DNA of 64,000 nt, taken from Natronorubrum bangense. GTDB lineage: Archaea > Halobacteriota > Halobacteria > Halobacteriales > Natrialbaceae. The translations under genes were made by a program, and so were the position numbers. The stretch is from contig NZ_CP031305.1 of assembly GCF_004799645.1 (NCBI RefSeq), positions 2,232,001-2,296,000 on the forward strand. Direction: 5' to 3'. Of this stretch, positions 51,768 through 60,745 are shown piece by piece. Below the pieces are notes generated by a model, which saw only the letters and a list, made by a program, of their open reading frames with translations, did not search any database and was not told the origin of the DNA. Position 1 is the first letter of the stretch; the number at the start of each line of letters is the position of its first letter.

Positions 51768-52234
51768 GTCAGGCGTCGCGTGTCTCAGTCGGACGGACAC
51801 TCGAGTTCGCGCTCGCTGCTGGCCCAGCAGTCGCCCCAGCACAACAGCTGCTCACAGCGGGTGCCGAACTGGCTGGTGTGTCTCTCTCGTACTGGCTCGC
51901 GTTCTTGCTTGTGTTGCTAGTCGGCGTCGTCCTCGCGGCGACGTACGACGGCTCGAGTACGACGGTGTTCGGTGCGGCGATACTGGCGGTGGTCCTGTAC
52001 GTTGCCTTGCAGTGGGTCGTCGGTCTCTGGCAGGTGAACGTGATCTCGCCGCAGTTGATCGTGGCCGACGTGTTCGTCTATCTGGCTGCCGTCTCGAGTG
52101 CAATCGTGATCGTCTCCGGATCACACGGGGACACAAATCCGCCACCACGGAACGGCAAAACAGACTCACGAACAGACGAACACAGCAGTCAGGCGTGTGG
52201 CTCAGCGAACGCAGATTCCACGGCGGGCGAGTGA
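51764..52234 (+). CDS. Membrane protein paired with the beta-propeller (156 aa)
   Basis: A 156-residue protein with three or four helices: LEFALAAGPAVAPAQQLLTAGAEL, LSYWLAFLLVLLVGVVLAATY, VFGAAILAVVLYVALQWVVGLW and LIVADVFVYLAAVSSAIVIVSG. The last 40 residues are a polar tail. No family is recognised. Its ATG overlaps the propeller's stop codon (ATGA), so it is translated together with it. Its end overlaps the convergent 52202-52405 gene by 33 nt. Confidence 0.75.
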   Translation: MSQASRVSVGRTLEFALAAGPAVAPAQQLLTAGAELAGVSLSYWLAFLLVLLVGVVLAATYDGSSTTVFGAAILAVVLYVALQWVVGLWQVNVISPQLIVADVFVYLAAVSSAIVIVSGSHGDTNPPPRNGKTDSRTDEHSSQACGSANADSTAGE

Positions 52235-52405
52235 CTCGCTGGCTGCTTTGATTTCGACAGGGCTGCCGATGATCCGGCGCCGGTCTTCGCCTTCAGCGAC
52301 GATCGATACCGTAAACGCCTCATCAAGTGGCGGCTCGAGTCCCTCGACAGTCTCCCGGTGAAGCACGATCTGGGTGCTATCGCGCAGCTGTGTCGCATCT
52401 GGCAT
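52202..52405 (-). CDS. Small haloarchaeal protein (67 aa)
   Basis: A 67-residue soluble protein: MPDATQLRDSTQIVLHRETVEGLEPPLDEAFTVSIVAEGEDRRRIIGSPVEIKAASESLARRGICVR. The mix of strand and helix patterns and the absence of rare codons suggest a real gene. A reverse-strand TATA (CATAAAC, about 52427-52433) lies about 26 nt before the ATG. It overlaps the convergent membrane-protein gene by 33 nt at the 3' end. The function is unknown. Confidence 0.6.
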   Translation of the reverse strand: MPDATQLRDSTQIVLHRETVEGLEPPLDEAFTVSIVAEGEDRRRIIGSPVEIKAASESLARRGICVR

Positions 52406-52555
52406 AATCCAACATTATTTTTCATGCTGTTTATGCCTGTCGAATCTCTCGAGTAAACGACTGTTCGTTAATACGGACAATGATAGCGATACACACGCGC
52501 ATTCGGCAGGTCGCATGGAAAGTGTTTTTCGGCACGGGCGGTTGGATACAGTCAA

Positions 52556-53665
52556 ATGGGGCTCGAGGAGGAGATCGACAAGATCGAAGAAGAAATCGCC
52601 AACACGCCCTACAACAAGTCGACAGAGGCCCATATCGGCCGGCTGAAGTCGAAGCTCGCGGAGAAAAAGGAGAAGCTCCAGAATCAGAGTTCGGCTGGTG
52701 GCGGAACCGGCTACTCCGTCGAGAAACACGGCGATGCGACTGTTGCACTGGTAGGCTTTCCCAGCGTCGGCAAGTCGTCGCTGTTGAACTCGCTGACGAA
52801 CGCCGAAAGCGAGACTGGGTCCTACGAGTTCACGACGCTTGACGTCAACCCGGGGATGCTCCAGCACCGCGGGGCAAACATCCAGATGCTCGACGTGCCA
52901 GGGCTGATCGAGGGCGCAGCGTCGGGGCGTGGTGACGGCCAGCAGGTGCTGGCAGTCGTCCGAAATGCTGACCTGATCGTCTTCGTGCTCTCGGTGTTCG
53001 AGATCGAGCAGTACGACCGACTGCAAGAGGAGCTGTACGACATCAACATCCGCGTCGACAAAGAACCACCGCGGGTGACGGTGCGACCGAAGATCAAAGA
53101 CGGCATCAAGATCACCTCGAGCACCGAGCAAGACCTAGACGAGAAGACGATTTCGGACGTCCTCCGCGACCAGGGCTACGTCAACGCCGACCTCAACCTG
53201 CAAGAGAACGTCGACATCGACCGACTGGTCGACGGCCTGATGGAAAACCGCGAGTACATCCCGTCGATCACGTGTGTCAACAAGGTCGATCTGATCGAAC
53301 CCGACTACAAAGAACAGGTCGACGAGCAGCTCCGTGAACGTGATCTCGACCCCGAGGAAGTGACGTTTATCAGCGCCGAGGAGGAGAAAGGACTCGACGT
53401 CCTCAAGGATCGCATCTGGGAGAACCTCGGCCTCATCCGCGTCTACATGGAGAAACCCGGCCGCGGCGTCGACTGGGAAGAACCGCTTGTCGTCGAAGGC
53501 GGAACAACCGTCGGCGAAGCCATCGAAAAACTCGGCGGCGAGATGGAAGAGCGGTTCCGTTTTGCCCGTGTCACCGGCCCCAGCGCGACCCACGACGAAC
53601 AACAGGTCGGGAAAGACCACGTCCTCGAGGACGAAGACGTGCTCAAGCTGATTTTGCGTCGCTAA
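52556..53665 (+). CDS. drg: OBG-type GTPase of the Drg subfamily
   Basis: A 369-residue GTPase. G1 is G67-F-P-S-V-G-K-S-S75, G3 is DVPGLIEGAASGRGDGQQVL (about residues 122-141), and G4 is NKVD (about 240-243). A coiled N-terminus (EEEIDKIEEEIANTPYNKSTEAHIGRLKSKLAEKKEKL) and a C-terminal TGS domain (RVYMEKPGRGVDWEEPLVVEGGTTVGEAIEKLGGEM...) complete the Drg layout. Drg proteins act with ribosomes in archaea and eukaryotes. It is a single gene with the promoter shared with the divergent small gene. Confidence 0.93.
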   Translation: MGLEEEIDKIEEEIANTPYNKSTEAHIGRLKSKLAEKKEKLQNQSSAGGGTGYSVEKHGDATVALVGFPSVGKSSLLNSLTNAESETGSYEFTTLDVNPGMLQHRGANIQMLDVPGLIEGAASGRGDGQQVLAVVRNADLIVFVLSVFEIEQYDRLQEELYDINIRVDKEPPRVTVRPKIKDGIKITSSTEQDLDEKTISDVLRDQGYVNADLNLQENVDIDRLVDGLMENREYIPSITCVNKVDLIEPDYKEQVDEQLRERDLDPEEVTFISAEEEKGLDVLKDRIWENLGLIRVYMEKPGRGVDWEEPLVVEGGTTVGEAIEKLGGEMEERFRFARVTGPSATHDEQQVGKDHVLEDEDVLKLILRR

Positions 53666-53769
53666 CGCGTCTCTGAGACGGCCAGCGCGCGTTTCGTACA
53701 GCGACCTGTGCGTGATCGCTCACGTCTTGAATGATCAGGATTATCCCGATGCTCGATGAGTAACCGGGT

Positions 53770-55485
53770 ATGTCGGAATTTGGGGCACTGTCACTCGTTC
53801 CACCGTTGCTCGCGATCGTCCTCGCGATCGTGACGCGCCGGCCAATGCTCTCGCTGTTTCTCGGGATCTGGTCGGGTGGTATCATTGCGACTGGCGGTAT
53901 TGGTATCGGACGAACGTTCGAGTGGATCACCGAGTCGATCGGGGACGTGTTTCACGCGAACATTCTGGTGTTTACCCTGCTTCTTGGCTCTGGCGTCGCC
54001 CTGATCTGGCGACTCGGCGGCGCGACCGCCGTCCGCAACTGGGCGACCGAACGGCTCGAGACCCAGCGCAACACCGGGCTGGCGACGTGGATACTGGGTA
54101 TGGCTCTGTTCTTCGATGACTACGCCAACACGGCCATCGTCGGCTCCACGATGCGTGAGATCTCCGATCAGATGCGGATGTCCCGCGAGAAGCTGTCCTA
54201 CATCGTCGACTCGACGGCTGCACCCGTGGCGACGATCGGGCTCTCGAGTTGGGTCGCGTTTCAGCTGTCGATGATCGACGAGGGGTACACGAGCCTCGTC
54301 GAGAGCGAGGCCCACGACGTGGCCGCGGCCGACACACCGGGTGTGTTCGAAACGTTCGTCAGCTCGATCCCGTTCAACACCTACTCGCTGCTCGCGATCG
54401 TGATGGTCGGACTCATCGTCATCTCGCGGCGCGATTACGGTGAAATGCTCACCGCCGAACACCGCTCCTGGCAGACTGGAAAGGTCAACCGCGACGAGGC
54501 ACAGCCGCTGCAGGAAGTCGAAAAGGATCTCGGCGCACCGATCGATGACCGACCAATGCTGCGGACCTTCTTCGCACCGATCATCGTGTTGATCGCCGTG
54601 ACGCTTTCGGGTGCGTTCTGGACTGGGTACCAAGACTGGCTCGCAGAACAGGCCGAGGAAGGCGCGACAACGTCGCTCGAGACTGCTATGGGCGACGACG
54701 GTGTCGTCCAGGTGCTCGTCGACGTCGTCGGCGCTGGCGACTTCGCAGCTGCGCTCGTCTGGGGATCGTTCGCGATGGTGGTGGCCGCCATCGCCATCGG
54801 GATTGGCTACGATCTCTTCGATATCGGGGACGGCATCGAAACCGTTCTCGAGGGATTCAACCTCATGCTGACCGCCGTGACGGTGTTGGTGCTTGCGTGG
54901 TCGATCAGTGCAGTTGCCGATGATCTCGGGACGGGGACCTACGTCGCCGGCGTCGCAGAAGGCGTCGTCTCGCCCGCCGTGCTTCCGATCGTCGTGCTGT
55001 TCGTTGCTGCGTTCGTCGCCTTCACCATGGGGTCGTCGTGGGCGACGATGGGGATCGTGACGCCGATCGCGATCACCGTCGCCTACGACCTCACGGGGAC
55101 GTTCGAACTCATGCCAGTGATGGTCGGCGCGGTGTTCTCGGGTGCGATCTTCGGCGACCACACGTCGCCGATCTCCGATACCTCCGTGCTCTCGTCGACG
55201 TTTACGGGAGCCGACCTCATCGATCACATCCGCACGCAGCTGTACTACGCCGGGACCGTCATGCTCGTGGTCCTCGTCTGCTACGTGCTGTATGGGTTCC
55301 TCGGCGTCTCGCCGCTTTTCTTCCTCCCGCTGGGCGTTGCCCTGCTGGTCGGGCTCGTCTACAGCTTCTCCGAACTCGACGCTCTCCGCAAAGGCGTCGA
55401 TCCCAAGGCCTCGACAGTGACACGAGACACCGACAGCCAGCAGCCGGCGACAGATTCCAGTTCGTCCCCGGGCGAGTTCGAGTAA
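53770..55485 (+). CDS. Na+/H+ antiporter NhaC family protein
   Basis: A 571-residue membrane protein with 11-13 helices of the NhaC antiporter type. Conserved parts are LGSGVALIWRLGGATAV (about residues 72-88), LFFDDYANTAIVGSTMREISDQMRMSREKLSYIVDSTAAPVATIGLSSW (about 112-160) and MGSSWATMGIVTPIAITVAYDLTG (about 420-443), then SGAIFGDHTSPISDTSVLSST (about 457-477). These hold the acidic and polar residues used for Na+ and H+. A hydrophilic region of about 60 residues falls near 230-260. The gene is its own unit; the VOC gene begins 48 nt later. Confidence 0.92.
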   Translation: MSEFGALSLVPPLLAIVLAIVTRRPMLSLFLGIWSGGIIATGGIGIGRTFEWITESIGDVFHANILVFTLLLGSGVALIWRLGGATAVRNWATERLETQRNTGLATWILGMALFFDDYANTAIVGSTMREISDQMRMSREKLSYIVDSTAAPVATIGLSSWVAFQLSMIDEGYTSLVESEAHDVAAADTPGVFETFVSSIPFNTYSLLAIVMVGLIVISRRDYGEMLTAEHRSWQTGKVNRDEAQPLQEVEKDLGAPIDDRPMLRTFFAPIIVLIAVTLSGAFWTGYQDWLAEQAEEGATTSLETAMGDDGVVQVLVDVVGAGDFAAALVWGSFAMVVAAIAIGIGYDLFDIGDGIETVLEGFNLMLTAVTVLVLAWSISAVADDLGTGTYVAGVAEGVVSPAVLPIVVLFVAAFVAFTMGSSWATMGIVTPIAITVAYDLTGTFELMPVMVGAVFSGAIFGDHTSPISDTSVLSSTFTGADLIDHIRTQLYYAGTVMLVVLVCYVLYGFLGVSPLFFLPLGVALLVGLVYSFSELDALRKGVDPKASTVTRDTDSQQPATDSSSSPGEFE

Positions 55486-55533
55486 GCCGCCGTCTCCGCC
55501 ACGTTTTTGCCGCTTGCAGGAGTGATTTCGCGT

Positions 55534-56325
55534 ATGGACGGAACGCTCGATCACACCATGCTTCGCGTCGCAGACCTCGAGGAATCGCTCGACTGGTACC
55601 AGACCCACCTCGAGTACGAAGAGAAAGACCGCTACGAGGGTGACGGCTTCACCATCGTCTATCTCGGTCCCGAAGACATGCACGAAGACGGGGCGTTGCT
55701 CGAGTTGACCCACAACGAGGGCGAGGACGACCTCGCGGTCGGCGACGCCTGGGGACACGTTGCGGTTCGGGTCCCCGAAGGCGAACTCGAGGCCCACTAC
55801 GAACAGCTGATGGACGAGGGCGTCGAGGACTACCGCGATCCGGAAAGCTGTGGCGGCCGCTATGCGTTCGTCACAGACCCCGACGGCCACGAGATCGAGA
55901 TCGTCCAGCGCGACCAGGGTGCGCTATGGTCGCTCGACCACACCATGATCCGCGTCGAAGACGCCGACGAGGCGCTTGGCTACTGGGTCCGGAAGTTCGA
56001 GTACGACGAGGTCGGCCGCTGGGAGTCGGACACCTTTGCGAACTACTTCGTCGAGCCCACGGACGCCGCCGACGAAGCGATGTCACTCGAGTTGACCTAC
56101 AACTACGACGGGCGCACGTACGAACAGGGCGACGCCTGGGGCCACCTCTGTGTCCGCGTCGACGACCTGCAGGACGATTGGGAGCAGTTGCTCGAGCGTG
56201 AAGCACCCGACTACCGCGACCCGGAGAGCAACGACAACATGTACGCCTTCACGAAAGACCAGGACGGCCACGAGATCGAGCTGCTCGAGCGCGACCCCGA
56301 GGCCGACTCGTTGTTCCCGTTCTGA
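55534..56325 (+). CDS. VOC family protein with two glyoxalase-type domains
   Basis: A 263-residue protein made of two tandem vicinal-oxygen-chelate units. Domain 1 spans about residues 3-128 (LDHTMLRVADLEESLDWYQTHLEYEEKDRYEGDGFTIVYLG... ending AFVTDPDGHEIEIVQRD). Domain 2 spans about 132-258 (LDHTMIRVEDADEALGYWVRKFEYDEVGRWESDTFANYF... ending AFTKDQDGHEIELLERD). Each has the start His, the late Glu in HEIE and the LELT glutamate used to bind metal. A glyoxalase I role is possible, as haloarchaea have such activity, but dioxygenases share the fold. The ATG at 55534 begins domain 1. Confidence 0.9.
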   Translation: MDGTLDHTMLRVADLEESLDWYQTHLEYEEKDRYEGDGFTIVYLGPEDMHEDGALLELTHNEGEDDLAVGDAWGHVAVRVPEGELEAHYEQLMDEGVEDYRDPESCGGRYAFVTDPDGHEIEIVQRDQGALWSLDHTMIRVEDADEALGYWVRKFEYDEVGRWESDTFANYFVEPTDAADEAMSLELTYNYDGRTYEQGDAWGHLCVRVDDLQDDWEQLLEREAPDYRDPESNDNMYAFTKDQDGHEIELLERDPEADSLFPF

Positions 56326-56422
56326 GCTGGCGCGTGTCGTCGACTGCGCCAGCAGTTCGGTCGGCAGTTCGCGCCGACCTCCACTCAGTTTTGCTCTGTT
56401 CGCGCTGCGGCCGTTCGGTCAG

Positions 56423-57481
56423 TTACCCTTCGAGGACGGCAGTGCCGTCCCAGAACGCCGAGACGGACACTCGATCGTCATCGACGTCGAACGTGACGTC
56501 GTCGGCCGAGGTCCCCATGCGGTCCTCGAGTGTGGATTTGGTGTCGTCGTCAACCGACTGCTCGAACGTCATCGCAACCTCGGCGCTGACGTCGCCGTCG
56601 ATCGTGAGCGAACTGACGAGTCCGGTCACATCCTCGAGTTCGTCTTCGGCAACCTCGTCCTCGCCGACCTCGTCGTCTGCCTCCTCGAGGTCACCACTCA
56701 TGCCGAAGGCGATCTGGCCGTGGCCAGCGGTCTCGAGAAGCCAGCCGACGTTCTCGAGGGTGTCCGTCGCCCCGTCTGCATCACCGGCGTTGACAGCGAG
56801 TGGCTGTGTGACAGCGTCGACGGCATCGATGTCGCCGTCGGCGGTCGCGAACACGATCGCGTCCTCGCTGACGGCGATCGTCGGCGACATCCCGTCCTCG
56901 ACTGGCTCGTACAGCTCGAAGCCGTGGAGCTCGTCGGTTCGTTCGTAGACTGCCTGCATCGAAAACTGGTCGTCAGGCTCGTGAGTGAGCGTCTCGTCGA
57001 TCTCCTCGGTGTCGATCTCGCCGGCCAGCACGTAGCTCTCGTTGACGACGAGCAGTTCGTCGATCGACGTCTCGAACTCGGTCTCCGCCGTGCCCTCGGC
57101 GTCAATCTCGACGACGCCGTCGAGTCCAGTGCCCAACAGCCCGATCCCCACGCCCAGCCCGACGACAAGCGAGCCGACCGCAGCCATCTCGAGCATGAGA
57201 TCGTCCGCGTCGGTGAGTTCGCCGTCGCCCTCACCGAACGGCGCTTCGGCCTCGTCGAACGACGGCACGTCCTCGAGGGCGGCCTGGTCGAGGTAGGCGA
57301 ACATGAGTTCGTCGTCGCTGGCGGCCAGCCATCGCTCGTAGCTCGGGTACGATGGGCTGTCGTCGTCGTCACTGCCGTTGGCGTCGTCGTCATCGTCTCC
57401 GAGACAGCCAGCCAGCCCAGCGGTCGAAGCGGCGGCGGTCAGTCCAGTCAGCTGCAACAGTCTGCGTCGGTTCGCGTTCAT
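56423..57481 (-). CDS. Haloarchaeal Tat lipoprotein of unknown function
   Basis: A 352-residue secreted protein. MNANRRRLLQLTGLTAAASTAGLAGC carries a twin-arginine motif and a lipobox ending at C26, followed by an acidic Asp-rich linker. The mature part (YPSYERWLAASDDELMFAYLDQAALEDVP...) resembles a group of haloarchaeal lipoproteins with a repeated alpha/beta pattern. A hydrophobic Gly/Leu segment (MAAVGSLVVGLGVGIGLLGTGL, about 98-119) may insert in a membrane. No enzyme motif is seen. The start has a reverse-strand TATA (TTTACTATTATC, about 57499-57510) at leaderless distance. Confidence 0.78.
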   Translation of the reverse strand: MNANRRRLLQLTGLTAAASTAGLAGCLGDDDDDANGSDDDDSPSYPSYERWLAASDDELMFAYLDQAALEDVPSFDEAEAPFGEGDGELTDADDLMLEMAAVGSLVVGLGVGIGLLGTGLDGVVEIDAEGTAETEFETSIDELLVVNESYVLAGEIDTEEIDETLTHEPDDQFSMQAVYERTDELHGFELYEPVEDGMSPTIAVSEDAIVFATADGDIDAVDAVTQPLAVNAGDADGATDTLENVGWLLETAGHGQIAFGMSGDLEEADDEVGEDEVAEDELEDVTGLVSSLTIDGDVSAEVAMTFEQSVDDDTKSTLEDRMGTSADDVTFDVDDDRVSVSAFWDGTAVLEG

Positions 57482-57869
57482 ACACACACGTGTCGTGATA
57501 ATAGTAAACCTGTTCTGGTTAGTGACTGTCACCGATCGATGGCTGTTCGTGACGGCCCCAGCGAGCATCAGTCGCCTCGAGTGACAGTCCACTTGCGTTG
57601 GTTTCGACGCTGTTAGTAACACTCTAAGCGACTGTCTCGGTCGGCGTTATGCCCCGCAGTGGCGAGGAGACGGGCTCTCGCTCGAGAACGCACTCATTTT
57701 GGCCGGTTTTGGCGCTGCTTTCACCCCCTAATACTCCCTTGCGAATGTATCTCACGATACGTTATCAATTCGAGCAAACAGCTTCGAACCCGGCGCAGTC
57801 ATGCGTTCTTGGGTCGATCTCTCGGAGAAATGAACTACTGGAATATCCAGAAAGCTTATTACGCGATGC

Positions 57870-57876
57870 TTTATAC
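57870..57876 (+). promoter_or_regulatory. TATA box of the S-layer gene
   Basis: TTTATAC in GATGCTTTATACG, with the expected start of transcription about 26 nt on, near 57896-57902. The mRNA would then carry a leader of about 90-95 nt, unlike the leaderless genes around it. Confidence 0.6.
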
Positions 57877-57895
57877 GTTTGGATACCCCTACCCG

Positions 57896-57939
57896 GTGCG
57901 AGTCAGTGTGGGGTCCCCACATTGGTACCATGCTCGCAC
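57896..57939 (+). promoter_or_regulatory. Nested hairpin in the S-layer mRNA leader
   Basis: GTGCGAG (57896-57902) pairs with CTCGCAC (57933-57939), and inside it TGTGG (57907-57911) pairs with CCACA (57917-57921). The structure begins where transcription is predicted to begin. It could protect the 5' end of the mRNA or aid translation. Confidence 0.5.
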
Positions 57940-57990
57940 TCCGACCGAATCGTGCGACGACTAACACAACACGAAACACAAGACAACTTA

Positions 57991-60426
57991 ATGACAAACG
58001 AAACTTCATATCGCGAAAAGGGACGCGCCCTGTTCCTGGCCGCGCTTATGGTACTGTCGGTTGTTGCGATGTCCGCAGCGTTTGCGGGCGGCGCAGCGGC
58101 GACAGCTAACTTAGATGACGACAATTACGATGTTGGACCGACTTACACAGATGCAACTGGTGAGGATGGTCTGGACGGGAAAGACGTCTGGATCGGCCAA
58201 GAGGTAACGATTGGCGCCGCTGACGATGCGGATGGAGATAAGATCGACGCCTCCGGTGTCGAAATCCACGAAGGTCTCGAGAGCGATGACTCTGACCGAG
58301 TGACGACCGTCCGCGTTCGTGACGGACAGGCAACCTTCGACTCGTCTAACCTCGAAGAGGGCGAGCCATACCACCTCGAAGTCTCGGACAGTAACTGGGA
58401 CGGAGTCGAGTTCTGGGTCGAGTCTGAAGACTTCGATGCTGACTTCAGCTCCAACATCGTCAGCGATGACGGTGACGTTGATCTGGAAATCAGCTCCGAC
58501 CGAGACTCCCAGTACGTGAACATTACGGCTGAGGACCTCGATGCAGAGGAACTTGCCGACCTCTTCGGTGAGGGTGAGGAATTCCACGATGACGATGACG
58601 TCCTCACGCTCGAACTCTCGGATGATCAGTCAATCACTGCCGACCTTGATGGTGACATCGAGGCTGGTGAATACGACTTCGAGTTTGACGTCACCGACTC
58701 GAACGCCTCGGACACGGCCACTCTTGAAGTGACCGACGAGGACGCAGACTACTACTTCGTTGATGTTGATGATGTCAACCAAGGTGACTTCGCTGAGATC
58801 ACCATCGGTGTCGAGCAGGTCGACAGCGCAATGGTCGTCCTTCACGAAGAGGATATTGACTTCGCCTCTGCTGTTGAGGTGACTGACATCGAGGACGACG
58901 AAGTTGTCCTCCAGTACAACACGGACCAGCCTAGCAACGATAGTGCTTGGAGCGTTCACGACGATTACGACGCTGACGTGGGCGATGCCTACCACTACCT
59001 CGACGGCGACAAACTCGAGCAGCCACTTCCAGTCCACAACTGGGACCTGAACGTTGGTCCTGGTGCAGACATGCAGCAGGATGCACTGGATGATGATGGC
59101 GACAAAACGATCGACATCGACGAGTTCAACGACTTCGACCGTGACCGACTCGTCGTTAACGAACACGCTGGCTTCGGTGACACGGTGAGTTCCGTCGCAC
59201 CAGCTGACGAGACCGTTGACGATCTCGAAAGCGTCGACGAGTACGCTACCGAGTCGAACGTCGTCGCAGAGCAGGATCACTTCCTCCTGACTCTCGAGGA
59301 CTTCGGCGCTGAAGCCGCGATCGAAAGCCTCGACGAGGATGAGTTCGTCGTCGAAATCGCACAGACAGAAGCAGACATTCGTGGGGACAGCACGAGCTAC
59401 TTCAACAGTAGTCTCGACACAGACGAAGAGGGCGACGATGACGAATACGCTCTCTCCGTCGATCTCCTCAACGAAGACGCTGACGAGTACGACGGTGACC
59501 TCATCTTCGCAGTTGCAGCTGACGACCTCAACTACGAAGATGCTGAACACACGGTTACCCTCACGGTGAGCGAGGACAACGACTACGTCGGTGACGAGGA
59601 ATACGAAGCGGAACTCGACATTGACTTCGAAGAGCGCGACCTCGACTGGGATGACATCGAGTCGCTCCCAGCTAACGACGACGCAACCGCAACCGGTACG
59701 ACGAACGTCGCACCAGGTACGGAGCTCGAAGCCGAAGCCGACTCGCCAAGCGATGAAGGCGGATTCGTCGACTACACGAGTGCTGTCGTCGCTGACGACA
59801 ACACGTTCGCAGCCGAATTCGACCTTGAAGGCGAAGAAATCGGTTCGCTCTTCGACCTCACTGCTGAAGACGACTCCGTCAGCAGTGACTACGCAGCTGA
59901 AGACGCAGTGCTCGAGGACCTTGTCCTGACTGAGGGCGACGAAGAGCCTCCAGAGGAAGGTCTCGAGTGGGACGTTGACGTCGACCCAGCAGAGCCTGTT
60001 GAAGGCGACGACGTTGACGTGACGGTCTCCGCCGAGAACGTCGGCGAGGAGATGGAGAACGCCTCCTACGAGTTCTACTTCGCTGGTGACCTCCTGCTCG
60101 ATGGCGACATCGAACTCGAGGGTGAAGAGTCCGAATCGTGGACCGACACTGTCGAAGACGCTGAAGCCGGCGACTACGAGTGGGAGCTCAAGGTCGACGG
60201 TGACGTCGAATCCGACGGTACGCTGACCGTCGCTGAAGAGGACGAGCCAACTGACGACGACGCTGACGCTGACGCCGGCGACGCTGACGCCGACGCCGAC
60301 GCTGACGCTGACGACGACGGCGAAGCTGACGACGGCGAAGACGACGGTACGCCCGGCTTCGGCGTTGCTGTCGCTGTTGTCGCACTCCTCGCAGCCGCAA
60401 TGCTGGCACTCCGCCGCCAGAACTAA
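57991..60426 (+). CDS. csg: S-layer (cell surface) glycoprotein, PGF-CTERM type
   Basis: An 811-residue surface-layer protein. The N-terminus MTNETSYREKGRALFLAALMVLSVVAMSAAFAGGAAA is the typical Sec signal of haloarchaeal surface glycoproteins. The mature protein is extremely acidic, with N-glycosylation sites such as NIT, NAS, NDS, NSS. The C-terminus has a PGF-CTERM anchor, PGFGVAVAVVALLAAAMLALRRQN, processed by archaeosortase in the known systems. Before it lies a Asp/Ala-rich stalk (DADADAGDADADADADADDDG) rather than the Thr-rich stalk of classical S-layer proteins. Codon choice is more even and AT-richer than in its neighbours, which fits high expression. Confidence 0.9.
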   Translation: MTNETSYREKGRALFLAALMVLSVVAMSAAFAGGAAATANLDDDNYDVGPTYTDATGEDGLDGKDVWIGQEVTIGAADDADGDKIDASGVEIHEGLESDDSDRVTTVRVRDGQATFDSSNLEEGEPYHLEVSDSNWDGVEFWVESEDFDADFSSNIVSDDGDVDLEISSDRDSQYVNITAEDLDAEELADLFGEGEEFHDDDDVLTLELSDDQSITADLDGDIEAGEYDFEFDVTDSNASDTATLEVTDEDADYYFVDVDDVNQGDFAEITIGVEQVDSAMVVLHEEDIDFASAVEVTDIEDDEVVLQYNTDQPSNDSAWSVHDDYDADVGDAYHYLDGDKLEQPLPVHNWDLNVGPGADMQQDALDDDGDKTIDIDEFNDFDRDRLVVNEHAGFGDTVSSVAPADETVDDLESVDEYATESNVVAEQDHFLLTLEDFGAEAAIESLDEDEFVVEIAQTEADIRGDSTSYFNSSLDTDEEGDDDEYALSVDLLNEDADEYDGDLIFAVAADDLNYEDAEHTVTLTVSEDNDYVGDEEYEAELDIDFEERDLDWDDIESLPANDDATATGTTNVAPGTELEAEADSPSDEGGFVDYTSAVVADDNTFAAEFDLEGEEIGSLFDLTAEDDSVSSDYAAEDAVLEDLVLTEGDEEPPEEGLEWDVDVDPAEPVEGDDVDVTVSAENVGEEMENASYEFYFAGDLLLDGDIELEGEESESWTDTVEDAEAGDYEWELKVDGDVESDGTLTVAEEDEPTDDDADADAGDADADADADADDDGEADDGEDDGTPGFGVAVAVVALLAAAMLALRRQN

Positions 60427-60440
60427 GCTGTAACCAACTA

Positions 60441-60479
60441 CCGGATTTCATCCGGCTCTTGCCGCATTTCGACTTTTTT
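60441..60479 (+). terminator. Terminator of the S-layer gene
   Basis: CCGGAT-TTC-ATCCGG (60441-60455) forms a 6-bp hairpin, followed by TTTTTT at about 60474-60479. Both lie directly after the S-layer stop codon. Confidence 0.6.
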
Positions 60480-60675
60480 GGGCCCCATCGCACCCAGAGC
60501 ACTTCGCTCGAGTAGCGACAGCACTCGAGACCCGTGTATCTAGCGCCGAGTGAGCAGCCGCCATCGAAACGACGGGCTGTTCCCAGTGGCTACCGCACAA
60601 CCGAGTGAACACTAAAAGCGCTATTTGACCGAACACCAAGCTTATGCCATCTTACTGGAGAGTCCTGATTGATAA

Positions 60676-60684
60676 TAGATCGAG
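60676..60684. repeat. Target-site duplication TAGATCGAG, left copy
   Basis: Identical to 61685-61693 at the other end of the insertion sequence. Confidence 0.85.
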
Positions 60685-60745
60685 CGCTCTTCGGAAGCAG
60701 ATTGTTGGTCGAACAGAGCTGGCGCTATGAAAGCGTAGCGGGCAA

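Larger units (their letters stand above)
57482..57990. other. Long intergenic region upstream of the S-layer gene
   Basis: Five hundred and nine bases between divergent genes. The left end holds the promoter of the Tat lipoprotein gene. The right end holds the S-layer TATA box (57870-57876) and the hairpin leader (57896-57990). The frame of the S-layer gene remains open back to 57649, but this stretch is poor coding sequence and was set aside. The part 57520-57860 shows nothing else I can support. Confidence 0.55.

Noticed and set aside
53791..55890. A 699-codon open frame on the reverse strand opposite the NhaC and VOC genes
   Set aside because: Its product is an Arg/His/Asp-rich low-complexity string with no domain, as expected for the antisense frame of GC-rich haloarchaeal genes. 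The forward genes have clear family motifs.
56150..57616. A 488-codon forward frame across the VOC end and the Tat lipoprotein gene
   Set aside because: It spans two real genes in another frame and shows no family features.
57649..57990. In-frame extension upstream of the S-layer gene
   Set aside because: The added 114 residues would precede a perfect signal peptide and overlap the TATA box and leader hairpin.
60271..60345. Simple-sequence DNA repeat near the S-layer 3' end
   Set aside because: It encodes the Asp/Ala stalk in frame, so it is treated as part of the gene rather than as a separate repeat element.
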